NCBI GenBank assembly: GCA_965232405.1
Contig: OZ246966.1
Span: 2,046,001-2,110,000 of the forward strand
Reading direction: 5' to 3'
DNA: 64,000 bases
Source of the DNA: RCIO01 sp965232405
Lineage (GTDB): Bacteria > Pseudomonadota > Alphaproteobacteria > Rhizobiales > Rhizobiaceae
The first letter of the stretch is position 1. Each line of letters begins with the position of its first letter. Below are positions 34,561 through 42,011 of the stretch, one piece after another. Under the pieces are notes generated by a model. The model did no database searches. It saw only the letters and a program-made list of their open reading frames with translations, and was not told the origin of the DNA. Both the position numbers and the translations under genes were made by a program.

Positions 34561-34875
34561 TCAGATTTTCGATCGGGCGTTGCCGCTCAGAACGTCTGAC
34601 CATTCGGCATGGCGTTTGAACTGGGCCGCTGCGAAAGGGCAAAGAGGCAGTATCTTCTTGCCCGACTTGCGTGCGTCCTCGACCGCCCGTTCGACGAGGC
34701 GCACACCGACACCCTGGCCGCGAAAGGCGTCGGGCACCTCGGTATGATCGATAATGATCATGTGCTCGCCGGCTTTGGAGAAGGTCATCTCGGCTTCCGC
34801 GCCATCTGCGCCCCGATGGACATAGCGGCCCTTGGAGCCGGTTTCCTCAAATTCGATGGCCAGATCGTCGCTCAT
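34561..34875 (-). CDS. Small GNAT-fold N-acetyltransferase (YjdJ type)
   Basis: 104-residue minimal GNAT protein with the acetyl-CoA loop 'FRGQGVGVRLVERAVEDARK' and 'KKILPLCPFAAAQFKRH'. Relatives are small cytoplasmic acetyltransferases of unknown target. The ATG overlaps the stop of the alpha/beta hydrolase gene (ATGA), so the two are coupled. It is a tandem paralogue of 34218-34520. Confidence 0.87.
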   Translation of the reverse strand: MSDDLAIEFEETGSKGRYVHRGADGAEAEMTFSKAGEHMIIIDHTEVPDAFRGQGVGVRLVERAVEDARKSGKKILPLCPFAAAQFKRHAEWSDVLSGNARSKI

Positions 34876-35504
34876 ATCGTCTGCTCCGCCGGGCTGCCGG
34901 CATAGGCCGCGAGCAGAGCCCTTGCGGCGTCGATTTCACCCTTGCGGATTTCGTGGCCACCATTGTGCCAGTCGACTGTGACATCGGCATCGGCTTCCTT
35001 TAGCCAGGTTTCAAGCCGCGTTGTCAGTTCCGGCGGGCAGATCGGGTCTGCGCGTCCGGCAGTGATCAGTACGTTTGTCTTGAGTTTGCCTTCGATCTTC
35101 GGAACAAACGGGATCAATGGATGCATCAGAACAGCCGCATCGAACAGATCCGGATTTTCGAACATCACCGAGGCCAGAATGTTGGCGCCGTTGGAATAGC
35201 CCAGCCCGATCACGGTCGACGGGTTCGTCGCCTCGATGTGGGCGCGGATGAAGCCCGCCATCTTCTGAGTGGCGCGCGCGAGGTCATCCATGTCGTAGAT
35301 TCCCTCCGCGGCACGGCGGAAATAGCGTGCCGCTCCGTGTTCGGACACATCACCGCGTGGCGCAACAAGGTTTGCACCCGGCAGAAGGGCGTGACCCACA
35401 TCCCAGAACTGGTTCTCGTCGCCTCCGGTGCCGTGCAACAGGAAAAGAAGCGGCTTGCCGGGTGCTTGGCCGCGGTGGTTGTGGACATATGCGTCGGTTG
35501 TCAT
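34872..35504 (-). CDS. Phospholipase/carboxylesterase-type alpha/beta hydrolase (MhqD-like)
   Basis: 210-residue alpha/beta hydrolase with nucleophile elbow 'GLGYSNGAN' (G-x-S-x-G near residue 103), catalytic Asp in 'GRADPICPP' and His in 'WHNGGHEI'. It follows the ring-cleaving dioxygenase gene by 12 bases. The pair resembles the MhqO-MhqD combination of the Bacillus quinone/hydroquinone stress regulon, which supports a role in degrading or detoxifying aromatic or quinone compounds; this is inference from pairing. Confidence 0.87.
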   Translation of the reverse strand: MTTDAYVHNHRGQAPGKPLLFLLHGTGGDENQFWDVGHALLPGANLVAPRGDVSEHGAARYFRRAAEGIYDMDDLARATQKMAGFIRAHIEATNPSTVIGLGYSNGANILASVMFENPDLFDAAVLMHPLIPFVPKIEGKLKTNVLITAGRADPICPPELTTRLETWLKEADADVTVDWHNGGHEIRKGEIDAARALLAAYAGSPAEQTI

Positions 35505-35516
35505 CGTTGTCTCCGG

Positions 35517-36446
35517 TCAGCCAATTGGCTGCAGGTGGCCCTCTAGCACCGAGCGCAGATGCTCGTGCTGCTTCGGCAGGCGCAGTTCCTCGCCAAGATG
35601 TTCCAGTGGCTCGTCGCGGGCGAAGCCTGGTTCATTGGTCGAGACCTCGAACAGTACGCCGCCGGGCGTGCGGAAATAGATCGCCCAGAAATAGTCGCGG
35701 TCAATGACCGGAGTTACCTGATAACCAGTATCTGCCAGCGCCTTGCGCACTTCGAGCTGCTTTGCCCGATCCTCGACCGCGAAAGCGACATGGTGCACCG
35801 AGCCTGCGCCCTGGCGGGCCGGCTGCGCGCCGGGCAAGGTCTCGATCTCGACGAAATCGGCTCCGTTGCCGTCGGGCAAGGCAAAGCGGGTTATGCCGTC
35901 GCGCCTGTCGGTTTCCTCATAGCCCATGAAGCGCAGCAATTCGGCCGTGCGGCCTTCGTCGCGCAGGCGTAGCGAAACGTTGCGGAAACCGCGAATGGCT
36001 GCTTCCTCAGGCACGCCGCCCTCGTCCCAGATCGGCCGTTCGTCGCCGTCGACCTCGACCAGAGCGAAACCATCGCCGTCGGGGCCCTTGAAGGCCAGCC
36101 GCTTTTCGCCGAACGCTTCAGATGCTTCGAGACCGGTCATGCCGTTGTCTGCAAGGCGCTTTTCCCAGTAGGGGATCGCGCCTTGGGGCACGGAAAACAT
36201 CGTGGAGCCGACTTCACCGGTTCCCGGTTCGCCGCGCACGATGCCCGGGAGCGGGAAATAGGTCATCACCGAACCGGGTGTCCCGAACTTGTCGGCATAA
36301 TAGAGGTGATAGACGTCGGGCGCGTCGAAATTGACGGTCTTCTTGACCCGGCGAAGGCCGAGCGTCCTCGTGAAGAATTCATTGTTTTCGGCTGCATCGC
36401 GCGCCAGCGAGGTGACGTGGTGCAGGCCCTTGATCTGCCCAAGCAT
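35517..36446 (-). CDS. Ring-cleaving dioxygenase, two-domain VOC family (MhqO/LinE-like)
   Basis: 309-residue protein of two vicinal-oxygen-chelate modules: the first starts with 'GLHHVTSLARD', the second with 'SVHHVAFAVED' and ends with 'GGVLFEVSTNEPGF', giving the His/His/Glu metal set expected of extradiol-type hydroquinone dioxygenases. ATG 36446 gives the standard N-terminus MLGQIKGLHHVT and has a GGAGC ribosome site. First gene of a five-gene operon (dioxygenase, hydrolase, two GNATs, ThuA). A long perfect inverted repeat lies 109 bases upstream. Confidence 0.9.
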   Translation of the reverse strand: MLGQIKGLHHVTSLARDAAENNEFFTRTLGLRRVKKTVNFDAPDVYHLYYADKFGTPGSVMTYFPLPGIVRGEPGTGEVGSTMFSVPQGAIPYWEKRLADNGMTGLEASEAFGEKRLAFKGPDGDGFALVEVDGDERPIWDEGGVPEEAAIRGFRNVSLRLRDEGRTAELLRFMGYEETDRRDGITRFALPDGNGADFVEIETLPGAQPARQGAGSVHHVAFAVEDRAKQLEVRKALADTGYQVTPVIDRDYFWAIYFRTPGGVLFEVSTNEPGFARDEPLEHLGEELRLPKQHEHLRSVLEGHLQPIG

Positions 36447-36554
36447 GACGATTGCTCCTTTAGCTCGCCGCATATCGCGGCGTCACTGGGCCCTATGTGG
36501 AGCGAAGTGGCCGTCAGCGAAACAGGTCGATGGTGGGATAGACTGTTTCCCATG

Positions 36555-36583
36555 ATTGAACGATCGCCCGTTGATCGTTCAAT
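36555..36583. promoter_or_regulatory. Perfect 11-base inverted repeat upstream of the dioxygenase operon (operator or terminator)
   Basis: ATTGAACGATC (36555-36565) and its exact complement (36573-36583) with a 7-base spacer. It lies upstream of the dioxygenase operon and five bases after the stop of the 36589-37041 gene, both on the minus strand. There is no T-run on either side, which favours an operator for a MarR- or TetR-like regulator over a terminator. No such regulator gene is next to it. Confidence 0.45.
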
Positions 36584-36588
36584 GGAGG

Positions 36589-37041
36589 TCAATCCGCGCT
36601 ACCGTCATCGCCGTTGTCGGAACCCTTGTTCTCCCGGTAGATCGCATAAGCGATTGCGGAAAGAAGGGGCAGCCCCAAACCGGCAATCGCACCGCGCTTG
36701 GACAGCAGCGAAGGGAGCGTCGCCAGCGCAACGGAACCTGCCAGCGTCATCGCTTCGCGAGACATGCGTTCGCGCGCGCGGCGCGATCGTGCACGGGCGC
36801 TGATGCGATGATAGACGAACAGCGCAACCGACAGGGCCAGGAAAAAGGCTCCAAATCCAATTGCGACTTCCAGTTCGCCGTAGAGACGAGCGAGATAGAT
36901 GTATGCCGCGACCAGCAGAAAGCCGAAGCCGACAAGCGCTGCCGCGCCGGCGACGATGTATTCGACCGCATTGCGGCGTGCGCGCCGCGCAGCGGCCGAT
37001 GCCTCGCCCGAAATGACCGAAAGGATCAGGTTCGGATTCAT
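36589..37041 (-). CDS. Holin-X/YqjE-like two-helix membrane protein
   Basis: 150-residue membrane protein with two close hydrophobic helices (about residues 29-50 and 57-77) and a further hydrophobic stretch near 100-135; basic segments follow ('RARSRRARERMSRE'). This layout fits the putative Actinobacterial Holin-X / YqjE family, which despite the name is an envelope stress protein rather than a phage lysis gene. ATG 37041 (MNPNLIL) is preferred. It is paired with the DUF883 gene 40 bases upstream. Confidence 0.7.
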   Translation of the reverse strand: MNPNLILSVISGEASAAARRARRNAVEYIVAGAAALVGFGFLLVAAYIYLARLYGELEVAIGFGAFFLALSVALFVYHRISARARSRRARERMSREAMTLAGSVALATLPSLLSKRGAIAGLGLPLLSAIAYAIYRENKGSDNGDDGSAD

Positions 37042-37081
37042 CCCCACTCCATTATTGTTGTTTCCGAACCCCTGACGAACC

Positions 37082-37408
37082 TCAGCGCCGCGCCAAGAGC
37101 GCGAAGAAGAAACCCACGCCGGCTGCAATTGCGAGCGCCGTTACAGGCTTCTGGCGCACGGTATCGGTCAGCTGCTTTTCGTAGTCGAGTGCGCTTTCAC
37201 GCAGGTCCGCGAACGCCTTTTCGCCCTGTGCCCGCAACTCGTCGGCCTTGGCCGAAGCGGTCTTGTGTGCGGTGCGGGCCGACATGTCGCCCACCTTGGA
37301 GACGTGTTTGCCAAGATCGGTAAGCTCTTTCCTGAGCTTTGCGATCTCTGCTTTCAGTTCCTCGGTTTCGTTTCTCGTACCCGTTTTGGTGCCGGTTGTG
37401 GCGGCCAT
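37082..37408 (-). CDS. DUF883 (ElaB/YqjD-like) membrane-anchored protein
   Basis: 108 residues: a predominantly helical, charged region with coiled-coil character (about 15-85, 'ELKAEIAKLRKELTDLGKH') and a C-terminal hydrophobic anchor ('PVTALAIAAGVGFFFALLARR'). This is the ElaB/YqjD architecture of stationary-phase, inner-membrane-anchored proteins that can bind ribosomes in E. coli. Start ATG 37408 has an AGGAG ribosome site. Operon with the holin-X-like gene. Confidence 0.85.
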   Translation of the reverse strand: MAATTGTKTGTRNETEELKAEIAKLRKELTDLGKHVSKVGDMSARTAHKTASAKADELRAQGEKAFADLRESALDYEKQLTDTVRQKPVTALAIAAGVGFFFALLARR

Positions 37409-37800
37409 TTACAAACTCCTTGGCGCGTTGCGCGCATTAATTCCAGATTTTGGCTCGAGCCACCAATGTGAGGGCCGAAGCCGGGGATTCAACCCCCTGC
37501 GCCGCAAGCAGTCGGCATGAAAGGGGCTTTTGGGATGCGAGTCCAGCCGGAAATTGCCCTGCGGACAGGCAGCTGAGGCTATCCAGCCCCGGGCAGGCTT
37601 GCCGCCCTATCGGTGGAGTTACCGTAGCGGTAACCAAGCCCGGTGTGTCCGGAGCACTTGCGCTGCCTAACAACCGCCGCCTTCGGGTGTTGAACGTGGT
37701 GGTGGACGCGGAGCGGCTCATCGGCACGCACCTTACATGTGTCGGCAGGCCGGTCCGACGGAGCGGGGTTTGACATGTATTTTGAACCGGAGGCTACTGA
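37409..37800. other. 392-base stretch without a convincing gene; several strong hairpins
   Basis: Open frames exist on both strands here but none has recognisable protein character or a ribosome site. Visible structures are a perfect hairpin GTTACCG-TAG-CGGTAAC (37618-37634), a self-complementary GGGCAGGCTTGCCGCCC block (about 37591-37607) and a GGGG-ATTCAAC-CCCC element (about 37477-37491) that resembles but does not fit a tRNA T-arm. I tested tmRNA, RNase P RNA, SRP RNA, 6S RNA and cobalamin riboswitch landmarks by eye and found none. It may encode an unassigned structured RNA. Confidence 0.35.
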
Positions 37801-38052
37801 ATGAAAAAGACACTTTTGGCACTCGCCGCCGCTGGCATGCTGGCCGGCTGTTCGACGGCAGAAAAGTCTGCCGTTGTCGGCGCTGCCGCGGGCGCTGCAA
37901 TAGGCGGCATCGCCACGGGCACCGGAACCGGTGCAGCAATCGGCGCAGGCATTGGCGGCGCAACCGGCTATCTGGTCGGACGCGTGGCGGATCGTCCCGG
38001 CTATTGCCGCTACCGGACGCCTGACGGGCGGCTTTACACGGCTGAGTGCTAG
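37801..38052 (+). CDS. Glycine-zipper lipoprotein
   Basis: 83 residues: a lipoprotein signal peptide with lipobox 'LAGC' (Cys 17), then a glycine-zipper segment ('AAAGAAIGGIATGTGTGAAIG' region) predicted to insert in a membrane, and a short C-terminal tail with two Cys ('GYCRYRTPDGRLYTAEC'). Probably outer-membrane anchored, function unknown. It has its own terminator and is 44% to 60% similar by eye to the next gene, a tandem paralogue. Confidence 0.85.
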   Translation: MKKTLLALAAAGMLAGCSTAEKSAVVGAAAGAAIGGIATGTGTGAAIGAGIGGATGYLVGRVADRPGYCRYRTPDGRLYTAEC

Positions 38053-38071
38053 GCTCAACGAGCCTGTTTTC

Positions 38072-38109
38072 AATGGAAAGTGCCTGGCGCTGCCGGGCAC
38101 TTTCCATTT
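38072..38109 (+). terminator. Intrinsic terminator after the first glycine-zipper gene
   Basis: Perfect 13-base stem AATGGAAAGTGCC and its complement (38072-38084 / 38096-38108) with an 11-base loop, running into TTTC. It lies 20 bases after the stop codon and separates the two paralogues. Confidence 0.8.
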
Positions 38110-38193
38110 CGGTCTGCCAATGCGTGGACCGAGTGTGGGGTGTCTCGCAGATGAGGCGGGGGTCAGAAACGAACCTCAAAAGGAGACAACCTG

Positions 38194-38460
38194 ATGAAGA
38201 AGATTTTGATAGTGCTAGCCACCGCAGGCATGCTTGCCGCTTGCACCACGGCGGAACGGACTGCGACGATCGGAGCCGCTGCTGGCGGCGCGATCGGAGC
38301 GGCAACGTCCGGCACGATCGGCGGCGCAGCAGTCGGCGCATTCATCGGTGGAGCCGGTGGTTACCTGCTTGGCCGCGCCGCAGACCGTGGCGACGGCTAT
38401 TGCGAATATCGCAGCAAGAGCGGCAGGGTCTTCTACGATCGCTGCCCGGACTACTTCTGA
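38194..38460 (+). CDS. Glycine-zipper lipoprotein (tandem paralogue)
   Basis: 88 residues with lipobox 'LAAC' (Cys 16), glycine-zipper region (about 25-70) and a C-terminal 'GYCEYRSKSGRVFYDRC' tail that matches the 'GYCRYRTPDGRLYTAEC' tail of the preceding gene, including both Cys. AAAGGAGAC ribosome site before ATG 38194. Function unknown; glycine-zipper lipoproteins are often envelope stress or structural proteins. Confidence 0.85.
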   Translation: MKKILIVLATAGMLAACTTAERTATIGAAAGGAIGAATSGTIGGAAVGAFIGGAGGYLLGRAADRGDGYCEYRSKSGRVFYDRCPDYF

Positions 38461-38472
38461 CCATCAATACAA

Positions 38473-38496
38473 CAGGGGAGCCGCGAGGCTCCCCTG
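38473..38496. terminator. Strong bidirectional-type stem-loop between convergent genes
   Basis: Perfect 10-base stem CAGGGGAGCC/GGCTCCCCTG with a GCGA tetraloop, 12 bases after the second lipoprotein stop and 33 bases before the xylG stop on the other strand. It could serve both convergent units. Confidence 0.7.
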
Positions 38497-38529
38497 ATTG
38501 CATCGGCTTCGAACCAGAGCGGCGGCGTC

Positions 38530-39321
38530 TCAGCCTGCCGTCTGCATCGCGCCTGGTCCAGGCGTGGCGCCTGGCGGGCATTTGCCCAGAATAATCATGC
38601 CGAGCACCTCGTCCTTGGTGACATCGGACGTTTTGGCCGTGCCGACAACCTGACCGTTTTTCATCACGCAGACACGGTCGGCCAGATCGAACACGTCATG
38701 GATGTCGTGGCTGATGAGGAAAATGCCGATGCCGTCCGCCTTGAGCTGGCGGACCAGTTCGGCAACCTGCTCGGTCTCCTGCGGACCAAGTGCGGCCGTC
38801 GGTTCATCCATGATCAGGATGCGGGCGTTGAAATAGATCGCGCGCGCAATCGCCACGGATTGCCGCTGGCCGCCGGAAAGGCGAATAACGGGATCCTTGA
38901 AGCGCTGGAAGCGCGGATTGAGTCGGCCCATGACCTTGCGGGTCTCGGCCTCCATCGCGACGTCGTCCAGAGTGCCCCAGGCTGTCTTCAGTTCACGGCC
39001 GAGAAACAGGTTGGCCGCGGCGTCCACATTGTCGGCAAGAGCGAGCGTCTGGTAGATTGTTTCGATGCCGTATTTCTTGGCATCGCGCGGGTTCGAGATT
39101 GTGGCTTCCTCGCCATTGACGTAGATCTTGCCGGCATCGCGTTTGTAGGCGCCGGACAGGATCTTGATCAGCGTCGACTTGCCAGCGCCATTGTGGCCCA
39201 GCAGGGCCATGACCTCGCCATCGTAGAGATCGACGGACGCGTCCTCGACGGCATGGATGCCGCCAAAGGCGATCGAAATGTTGCGCATGTCGACGAGCGG
39301 CGTTGCGTTTTCGGTGTTCAT
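38530..39321 (-). CDS. xylG: D-xylose-type ABC transporter ATP-binding protein, half-size (XylG-like)
   Basis: 263 residues with a single ATPase domain: Walker A 'GHNGAGKST', signature 'LSGGQRQSV', Walker B 'ILIMDEPTAAL' and 'LISHDIHDV'. Enteric XylG and RbsA have two fused domains of about 500 residues; half-size forms such as FrcA are known in rhizobia. The signature and the Q-loop 'IYQTLAL' are of the CUT2 class. ATG 39321 with GGAGA at six bases is preferred to a GTG at 39327. It follows xylH by 13 bases. Confidence 0.85.
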   Translation of the reverse strand: MNTENATPLVDMRNISIAFGGIHAVEDASVDLYDGEVMALLGHNGAGKSTLIKILSGAYKRDAGKIYVNGEEATISNPRDAKKYGIETIYQTLALADNVDAAANLFLGRELKTAWGTLDDVAMEAETRKVMGRLNPRFQRFKDPVIRLSGGQRQSVAIARAIYFNARILIMDEPTAALGPQETEQVAELVRQLKADGIGIFLISHDIHDVFDLADRVCVMKNGQVVGTAKTSDVTKDEVLGMIILGKCPPGATPGPGAMQTAG

Positions 39322-39334
39322 GGCCACTCTCCGA

Positions 39335-40651
39335 TCAGTTGACGCGTTTGCGGTACATGGTGTCGAGCCACACCGCGAGCACCAGAACGAGACCGACCAC
39401 GATGTTCTGAAGCGGTGTGTCGACGCCGAGCAGGACCATGCCGGACTGTAGCGACTGCATCAGGACCGCGCCCAGCATGGCGCCGGCAATGGTGCCGATG
39501 CCGCCGCCGAGCGAAGTGCCGCCGATGACGGCCGCTGCGATTACCAGCAGTTCATCCAGCGTGCCGGCGGCGTTGGTGGCGGCGTTGAGGCGCGCTGTCT
39601 GGATGCTGCCGCTGAGTGCTGCCAGCGTGCCCATCAGAATGAAAATCTTCATGACAACCCAGCGGGTGTTGATACCCGCCAGTTCGGCCGCCTCCGGATT
39701 GCCGCCGATGGCAAAGACATATCGGCCGAAGCGGGTGCGCGTGGTGATGAAGGTCATGATGACGCCGACGCCGATAGCGATGAGAACCGGAATGGCGATG
39801 CCGTGCGCGATGAACACGTCCTCCGGCACTTCCTGACCGAGCGCCTCGTAGTAGCGGCGCACGATGCCGACCGGCCAGGGATAGGAGTTGGCAACCCAGA
39901 CAGCACCCAGAATGACGGCGCAGGATACGCCGCCCAGAAGCGTCTCGGCCCACAAGGGACGGAGCGGGAACTCAAAGCGGCGCCGCTGGCGGCGGCCCAT
40001 GACAAGCAGGCCAACGACCGCCACGCAGGCGACAATGGCGATGATCCAGCTCCAGGTCGAACCGATCGCCCCTTCCGGTCCGCCGCCGATAAGGCGGAAG
40101 GTCTGGTCCATGGGAGCGACGGTGCGCCCAGAGGTGACCCACCAGGCGGCGCCGCGCCAGACCAGGAAGCCGCCAAGCGTAACAATGAAGGCAGGGACGC
40201 CGAGATAGGCGATGACGAAACCCTGCAAGGCGCCAACCATCGCGCCAATGAACAGGCCGACGGCAAGAGCGATGATCCACACAGACGGATGGCCCAGGTC
40301 AATGCCGAAGACACGCGAAAGCACCTCGGCCTGTGTCACGCCCATGACCATGCCAGTGAAACCCAGCAGAGACCCAACAGAGAGGTCGATGTTGCGGGTG
40401 ACGATGACCAGCACCATGCCGGTCGCCATGATGGCGACGGAAGCGGACTGCACCGACAGGTTCCACAAGTTGCGTGGCGTCAGAAACAACCCGTTGGAAA
40501 GGAAGTGGAAGCCGATCCAGATCAGCGCCAGTGCCCCGATCATGCCGAGCATTCTGGTGTCGAGTTCGGTCGCCTTCAGAAAATGCGCAATCGGTCCAAG
40601 TTCGGATGTCCGAGCCTGATCGGAAGGCGCCGTCGAGGTGGTGTCGGCCAT
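39335..40651 (-). CDS. xylH: D-xylose-type ABC transporter permease (XylH-like)
   Basis: 438-residue inner-membrane permease of the CUT2 (ribose/xylose) family with about ten or more helices. 'NIDLSVGSLLGFTGMVMG' and 'AAVIGGTSLGGGIGTIAGAMLGA' are family signatures; length and the long central segment (about residues 180-250) match XylH rather than the shorter RbsC. ATG 40651 has GGAGG at five bases. It lies between xylF (with an intercistronic stem-loop) and xylG. Confidence 0.9.
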   Translation of the reverse strand: MADTTSTAPSDQARTSELGPIAHFLKATELDTRMLGMIGALALIWIGFHFLSNGLFLTPRNLWNLSVQSASVAIMATGMVLVIVTRNIDLSVGSLLGFTGMVMGVTQAEVLSRVFGIDLGHPSVWIIALAVGLFIGAMVGALQGFVIAYLGVPAFIVTLGGFLVWRGAAWWVTSGRTVAPMDQTFRLIGGGPEGAIGSTWSWIIAIVACVAVVGLLVMGRRQRRRFEFPLRPLWAETLLGGVSCAVILGAVWVANSYPWPVGIVRRYYEALGQEVPEDVFIAHGIAIPVLIAIGVGVIMTFITTRTRFGRYVFAIGGNPEAAELAGINTRWVVMKIFILMGTLAALSGSIQTARLNAATNAAGTLDELLVIAAAVIGGTSLGGGIGTIAGAMLGAVLMQSLQSGMVLLGVDTPLQNIVVGLVLVLAVWLDTMYRKRVN

Positions 40652-40704
40652 CAAATCCTCCCCGCGCGGGCAAATCTGTTGCCCGAACGCTGCCAGCTTA
40701 GTAA

Positions 40705-40735
40705 TGCGCCGCGGTTTTCGTCAAACCGCGGCGCA
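40705..40735 (-). terminator. Stem-loop between xylF and xylH
   Basis: Perfect 13-base inverted repeat TGCGCCGCGGTTT and its complement with a five-base loop, 26 bases after the xylF stop and 54 bases before the xylH start. No T-run follows on the minus strand, so it probably attenuates or stabilises rather than fully terminates. Confidence 0.65.
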
Positions 40736-40761
40736 CAATCGTTGTCAGTGTGGATGCGATA

Positions 40762-41802
40762 TCAGTCGCAGACGTCCACGGTCCCGGACGCTACGCCCTG
40801 GCAGACCACATCCTTCGACACCCAGCCGGCGTCGATGACGACATTCAGATTGTCGCGGGTGATCGGCATGGGGGCCAGGAACACGGACTTGGTGGTGTTG
40901 CCACCCGGGGTGGTGAAATCGACAACGCCGTCGATCTCGTCCATCGCGGTGCCGTCGGCCAGCGCCGAAGCGATCTCGCCAGCAGCCTTGCCAAGCTCAC
41001 GTGCATCTTTCCAGACAGACACGGTCTGGGTGCCAAGCGCAACGCGGTTCAGAGCTGCATGGTCGCCGTCCTGACCGGAAACCGGCACGGAACCGGCCAG
41101 CCCCTGTGCGTCGAGCGCTGCCACAACGCCGCCGGCGGTGCCGTCGTTCGATGCCACGACTGCGTCGACATCGTTGTTGTTGGCGGTCAGGATCTGCTCC
41201 ATGTTCTTCTGCGCGTTGGCCGGAAGCCAGCCATCGGTATAGGCTTCGCCGACATTCTTGATTGCGCCGGAGTCCATGGCCTCCTTCAGCACTTCCATCT
41301 GTCCGGAGAACAGGAAGTCAGCGTTCGGATCGGCGCTGGAACCCTTGATGAAGGCATAGTTGCCTTCGGGCTGAACCGCGAACACTGCGCGTGCCTGCAT
41401 GCGGCCGACTTCCTTGTTGTCGAAGGTGAGGTAGAACGCATTCTCGTTTTCGATCAGGCGGTCATAACCGACGACCGGGATACCCTCGTTCACGGCCTTC
41501 TCGACTGCCGGGCCAATGGCACTGGCGTCCTGAGACAGAATGACGAGTGCGTTGGCACCCTGCGCGATCAGCGATTCCACGTCGGTGAGCTGCTTGGAAG
41601 CTGACGACTGCGCGTCAGCGGAGATGTAGCTGTTGCCGGCCGCCTCGATTGCGGCCTTCATCGCTGCTTCGTCGGTTTTCCAACGCTCTTCCTGGAAGTT
41701 AGACCAGGAAACGCCGATAATCTGGCCATCGGCTATCGCAGCCGTGGACAAAGCAAACGACATGGCGACACCCGCCAGAATGGCGGTTGAAAGTTTTCTC
41801 AT
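40762..41802 (-). CDS. xylF: D-xylose-binding periplasmic protein XylF
   Basis: 346-residue periplasmic binding protein with a Sec signal peptide (cleavage after AIA-D near residue 25). 'GVSWSNFQEERWKTDEAAM', 'GYDRLIENENAFYLTFDNK' and 'VASNDGTAGGVVAALDAQG' match the XylF group closely, and the C-terminal 'CQGVASGTVDVCD' with two Cys is typical. ATG 41802 has an AGGGAGGA ribosome site. First gene of xylF-xylH-xylG and divergent from a ROK regulator. Confidence 0.92.
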   Translation of the reverse strand: MRKLSTAILAGVAMSFALSTAAIADGQIIGVSWSNFQEERWKTDEAAMKAAIEAAGNSYISADAQSSASKQLTDVESLIAQGANALVILSQDASAIGPAVEKAVNEGIPVVGYDRLIENENAFYLTFDNKEVGRMQARAVFAVQPEGNYAFIKGSSADPNADFLFSGQMEVLKEAMDSGAIKNVGEAYTDGWLPANAQKNMEQILTANNNDVDAVVASNDGTAGGVVAALDAQGLAGSVPVSGQDGDHAALNRVALGTQTVSVWKDARELGKAAGEIASALADGTAMDEIDGVVDFTTPGGNTTKSVFLAPMPITRDNLNVVIDAGWVSKDVVCQGVASGTVDVCD

Positions 41803-41882
41803 GATGGTCCTCCCTGACGCCCAATGAGTGGCGTGACACATGCCGTGGCCGCTACAAACAGCGGTCACAGCCTACGAACCTC

Positions 41883-41905
41883 TTTTTTTCGAGGCTCGAA
41901 AAAAA
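41883..41905. promoter_or_regulatory. 23-base palindrome between xylF and the ROK regulator (candidate operator)
   Basis: TTTTTTTCGAG-G-CTCGAAAAAAA: two perfectly complementary 11-base arms around a single central base, 80 bases upstream of xylF. ROK-family repressors such as NagC, Mlc and XylR use AT-rich palindromes of this size. A second, looser inverted pair CCGGTT/AACCGG lies at about 41941-41963. The T7/A7 arms would also look like a hairpin terminator, but its place between divergent starts favours an operator. Confidence 0.55.
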
Positions 41906-42011
41906 CAATGACTCAGCACGCCAACCATGTCAATATGTTTCCGGTTGCTGAAAAAGAAACCGGTTCTCTGTAAAGAAAATCAAGGTCAGGCAACGGGGAG
42001 GAGAATGGGTT

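Noticed and set aside
36589..37041. Holin-like protein as a sign of prophage
   Set aside because: The holin-X/YqjE family is an envelope protein; no phage structural, lysis or integrase gene is nearby.
37477..37491. GGGG-ATTCAAC-CCCC element resembling a tRNA T-arm
   Set aside because: The T-loop residues are out of register, no acceptor stem or anticodon arm can be drawn, and no CCA end follows.
41883..41905. T7...A7 palindrome as an intrinsic terminator
   Set aside because: It lies between two divergent starts where no transcript ends; an operator explains it better.
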